Shown one piece after another: positions 60,901 through 64,000 of a stretch of 64,000 nucleotides of DNA. A program made the translations under genes and the position numbers. Numbering within the stretch: the first letter of the stretch is position 1; every line of letters starts with the position of its first letter. A model generated the notes under the pieces. That model did not search any database, had not been told where the DNA came from, and saw only the letters and a list, made by a program, of their open reading frames with translations. The stretch is from Cyanoderma ruficeps (lineage: Eukaryota; Chordata; Aves; Passeriformes; Timaliidae): contig VZDJ01000594.1 of the NCBI GenBank assembly GCA_008694505.1, positions 10,128,026-10,192,025 of the forward strand, in the 5' to 3' direction.

Positions 60901-62765
60901 CAGTTCCCCAACACCACAATATAAATACGTCACCCCTGACTTTCTGCTCTCCAAGGGCAAGAGAGAGCCCTCTCTTGGCTCCCCCCATCTGCAGTTCTTA
61001 CAGAAGGATATTGCATGACAAAGACCAAAATATTACCATCCTATGCTGCTGTGCTCTGCATCTGCCCCTCTTGCTCAGATTTTCATACCATAAGCAGTGG
61101 GTTGTGGTCTATGTGCTCAATTAGAAAAGCAGAAATCAGAGTTCAGTTTCCACTCTAACATACATCTTATGTTTATGACTAAAAGCTGCACTAATTTAAG
61201 TTGAAATTATTTTTAAACTCTGGCAAGAGGTTTTGCACAGATTCGTATTTCTCTTTAGGCTAAGCTTTTTCAGGTGCAGTTCAAGCTTGGGATAAAAACT
61301 TGAAATAAATCCTGTTTACACTGCAGTAGATTGCATTTGCAGATTTCACATCTGAATCCATTTGATTCATATTGAATCTATTTAATCTGCATTTTTAGTA
61401 TGCATTCCCTTCTTTCTATGCCTCCAAGTGTTAAGCTCTATCCTATTCATACAAAGAATTTCACATATTCATGCTGAAACAAGAAATGCAGGTTGAGGAT
61501 TTACAACTCTTCCCGAAATTCTGCCATAAAACCAATAGTTAAAATCATCACCAAATACAGTGATATTGAAATTACTACTTTTTCCAACAACGCCTTTCAA
61601 AATACTTTACAAAAGCTGTGTATAAAATCTGAGTGAGAAAAAAAAAGCAAGATACAAAATATTTGTTTTAATTTAGTCACAAGCTGTGCTTTCTACTTAA
61701 TTTCTTTGGTCTGGTTATACGTCCATTGCATTCCTTTCCTTAGGTGCTGGCTACCTGCACCACGTTCTCCAAAGGCCTCCTGTTGATGTTATTGTGACTG
61801 GGACTTTAATTTTTGTCCCCGTACTTCCTCTCGTGCTTTGCCATTTTTTCTAGGGCCAGCTTTGCTCCTCCAAGGCAAATGAACCTTACGTCCCACACTT
61901 TCATCGCTTTTCATTAGTTTTACTTCAACCTTACCTCCATGTATTTCTTTCCATGACATTGCACCATTTTTTTCCTCTCAAAAAAANAGAAAAAGGCAAG
62001 CAAAGATGCAATATGGTTTCGTCATCTTGCAACACTCTCCTACACTCTGCTGGTCTAAAAGGTAGAAGTTTGAGGGTTGGAGCACCTTCCGTAGGGAAAC
62101 ATGAGTTTCAGTCTTCCCATCCTCAGCCTTGAGCAGTCATCAACATCTGCGCAAGAGCAGATCTGTGTTGTCTTCTGAAAGCCTTATCCTCCCACAGTCC
62201 CCAGGACACTAGGCCTCTTTAACAACTTCCAATTCATTATCTCCTTCTTTCTACCCTGCCTGTCCACAGAACCACTATCTAAGAAGCATTGCCTGGGCCT
62301 TTGATGCCTCTCCTTGTGTGCTACAGGATAATGGCACACCAGGTACACCCAGGCCTACCAAGGCAGCTTCTCCAGCAGCCTCTGCCTGGTTCAGCAGAGA
62401 AGTCTCAGCCTCTGGCTGGCTTGTCTTTGTGTGTAAAGAACCTTAGCATGGGTAGAAATACCCTTTTAGCCTTCTCTGAAGTGATCCTTGCAAACTCTCA
62501 CATTTTCAGTCATCCCATCTGTCTGATCCATCGGCCTTTAGCTAAGCCTTAACTTCATCATTCTAAGTCCTCCTATTCAAACAAAATAGTGCTTGCAGGT
62601 TTTTCCCACAGAATCTAGCATACAGCCCTCCCTGAGCCTCTGCACAAGTGTAGCATGTCAGTCAGAAAAACATGTGCCATTGTGTGTGTCACTGCTTTAT
62701 GCAGCTTTAATCCACTGGTGTTCTACAGGATTCTGCTGCAAAGATCAATTGATCATTTACCATAT
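60901..62765. other. Non-coding interval, no gene seen
   Basis: A+T-rich, then pyrimidine-richer (61.7-62.3 kb) single-copy sequence. One undetermined base lies at 61987, inside an A-run. Only short chance ORFs occur (62289-62552, 87 codons). No repeat family was recognised. Confidence 0.5.
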
Positions 62766-62769
62766 TTTC

Positions 62770-62875
62770 TTCATAAGCTCTTTGGGGAGGCACCATATTT
62801 TGTTGTCTGCCTGTGTAATGCCTGGAGCATTAAGGTCCCTTCACACCACAGCAATGTCGATAATATATACTCCCA
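62770..62875 (+). repeat. Ancient MIR/L2/L3-type retroposon tail
   Basis: CATAAGCTCTTTGGGGAGGC, TTGTTGTCTGCCTGTGTAAT, GCCTGGAGCATTAAGGTCCC and finally TCGATAATATATA follow the old amniote retroposon tail order (aagctctttggggcagg, tgttctgtgtgtac, gcctagcacaatggggtcc, aataataa). This is the same family as the fragment at 3.7 kb. Highly diverged. Confidence 0.55.
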
Positions 62876-64000
62876 ACTGTGCTAGGTGCTATACATAAAT
62901 AGTGACACCTCATAGATTGGCACTACCATTTTTTTCTTTGTGGTCTGCTAGTCTAGGTAACAGATGATCACAAGACAGAATAATAAGTGACCCTGCATTA
63001 CATAGTTTCATGTCCCAAACGCAGTTAAAATCAAGGAGAAAGGACAAGACACTGCTGAAGGAGGTAATCTGAATCACAATAGAAAGTACAGTCATGACAT
63101 CATCAAATTAATATCTAGAGTAATTTGAAGTGTTTCCCAATAAAACAGAGAATTAGTTAACCTGTAGACTCCAGGCATCAAGATATGATAGGACACCCAA
63201 GATACAGATTCAAAATAAATGCTTTTCATTAGGGCATATGGCAGCAACAATAGCAGTCATGCAATGTGAAAAAAAATTGACCTTCAGTTTAGCATCACTG
63301 GGAGATCAGTCATCAGGGTTGGAGTATCTACTCCTACCTAGTTTCTCTTTTTGAGCCTCTCCACAATGCACTATGCAACTAATGCAGATACATCTCTTTG
63401 CCTTATTACAGAGCAATGGTTCGGGTGCTTTGGATTTTGCTGTGGAATAAACATTAATGAACTGTGGAACCAGAGGTGCCATCCGAGCAGCACACATGGG
63501 TACCCACGAATTAATGCCGCCTTCTTAGCAACAGCATACTGTTTAGGGGTCAAACACAATCAAACCTCAGCCCTCTTACAGGCTCCTCTAAGACAGCCCG
63601 TGCAGACCAGTCTGCAGAGAGACTCAGAGCTGTGCTCACTGCTGCACACACAGCCTGAGACCAGGAGCACTCCCAGTGTGCCCAGCATCACCTGCTGGAG
63701 GGACTGGCCAGCTGTGCCTGAAGCACAGCCAAGTGGCATGTACTAGCTGCTCCCAAGCTCCTCCCAAGCATGAGATCAACTTTTTAGTCTTACCCAATGA
63801 ATAGATGTTTGCCAGAGGTTAAATAAACATTTGCTGTGGTTTCTGTTAGCATCAGATCAGGAGAATTGTCAGGGGCTACTGGCAAGTGTGGAAGCCCCTC
63901 TGTAGGGCTATCTTTCATCTAATCCTCATTTCAGGGTATTCTTCTTAGGGTCATTCATATTTTTGTGCTTCTGCTATTCTTCCATGGTGCCTCTCACCCA
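62876..64000. other. Non-coding interval, no gene seen
   Basis: Single-copy sequence. The 131-codon plus ORF (63351-63746) overlaps minus ORFs and shows no domain. The window ends without a recognisable boundary feature. Confidence 0.55.

Noticed and set aside
1..64000. CRISPR array, operon, phage or intact endogenous virus
   Set aside because: No regularly spaced repeats, no tightly packed ORFs, and no paired LTRs or viral protein motifs could be read. The composition and repeats are those of bird nuclear DNA.

Overview
The window reads as vertebrate, bird-type genomic DNA, most likely from a songbird. It is A+T-rich and largely single-copy, with no long open reading frame and no operon-like layout. 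It carries CR1-family LINE remnants and one composite SINE with a tRNA-Ile-like head joined to a CR1-like 3' tail (54930-55068, minus strand). To my knowledge that architecture is typical of the TguSINE1 type described in passerines. Several very old MIR/L2/L3-like retroposon scraps are also present, as expected in slowly evolving, repeat-poor sauropsid DNA. The order and genus cannot be fixed from this evidence.

No protein-coding gene could be recognised. Every long ORF, up to about 200 codons, looks like a chance ORF: none shows a family signature, the two strands overlap freely, and the largest lie in a CpG island or run into repeats. The best coding-like segment is a 59-codon block at 16465-16641, bounded by a pyrimidine-rich AG acceptor-like site and a GT donor-like site, both in phase 0. 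I do not know what it encodes.

Layout. 1-7.3 kb: single-copy DNA with a small CpG-rich patch (about 1.9-2.3 kb), several stretches resembling conserved non-coding elements (1.74, 3.27, 3.9 and 6.78-7.3 kb), and two ancient SINE scraps (3.7 and 6.3 kb). 7.3-20 kb: mostly featureless, with a pyrimidine microsatellite, an assembly gap (12626-12730), a CR1-like scrap and the coding-like block. 20-28 kb: a strong conserved-element candidate (20.0-20.4 kb), a G-rich patch and a decayed antisense CR1 reverse-transcriptase fragment (23.5-24.0 kb). 28-52 kb: single-copy DNA with three MIR-like SINEs (28.6, 37.7, 43.1 kb), A-rich tracts and scattered regulatory-looking stretches. 52-64 kb: a long homeodomain-site-rich stretch (52.2-52.7 kb), the tRNA-CR1 SINE, a clear CpG island (56.88-57.48 kb), a near-perfect 26-bp hairpin (60526-60583) about 35 bp upstream of a CR1 3' end (60618-60900), and another ancient repeat tail (62.77 kb).

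The simplest overall reading is a gene desert or very large intron carrying regulatory elements, with one promoter-like CpG island. I see no prokaryotic-type system, CRISPR array, intact virus or gene cluster. All conserved-element calls rest on visual character (A+T-rich, full of homeodomain, POU and E-box-like words, free of repeats). They were not aligned to any other genome.
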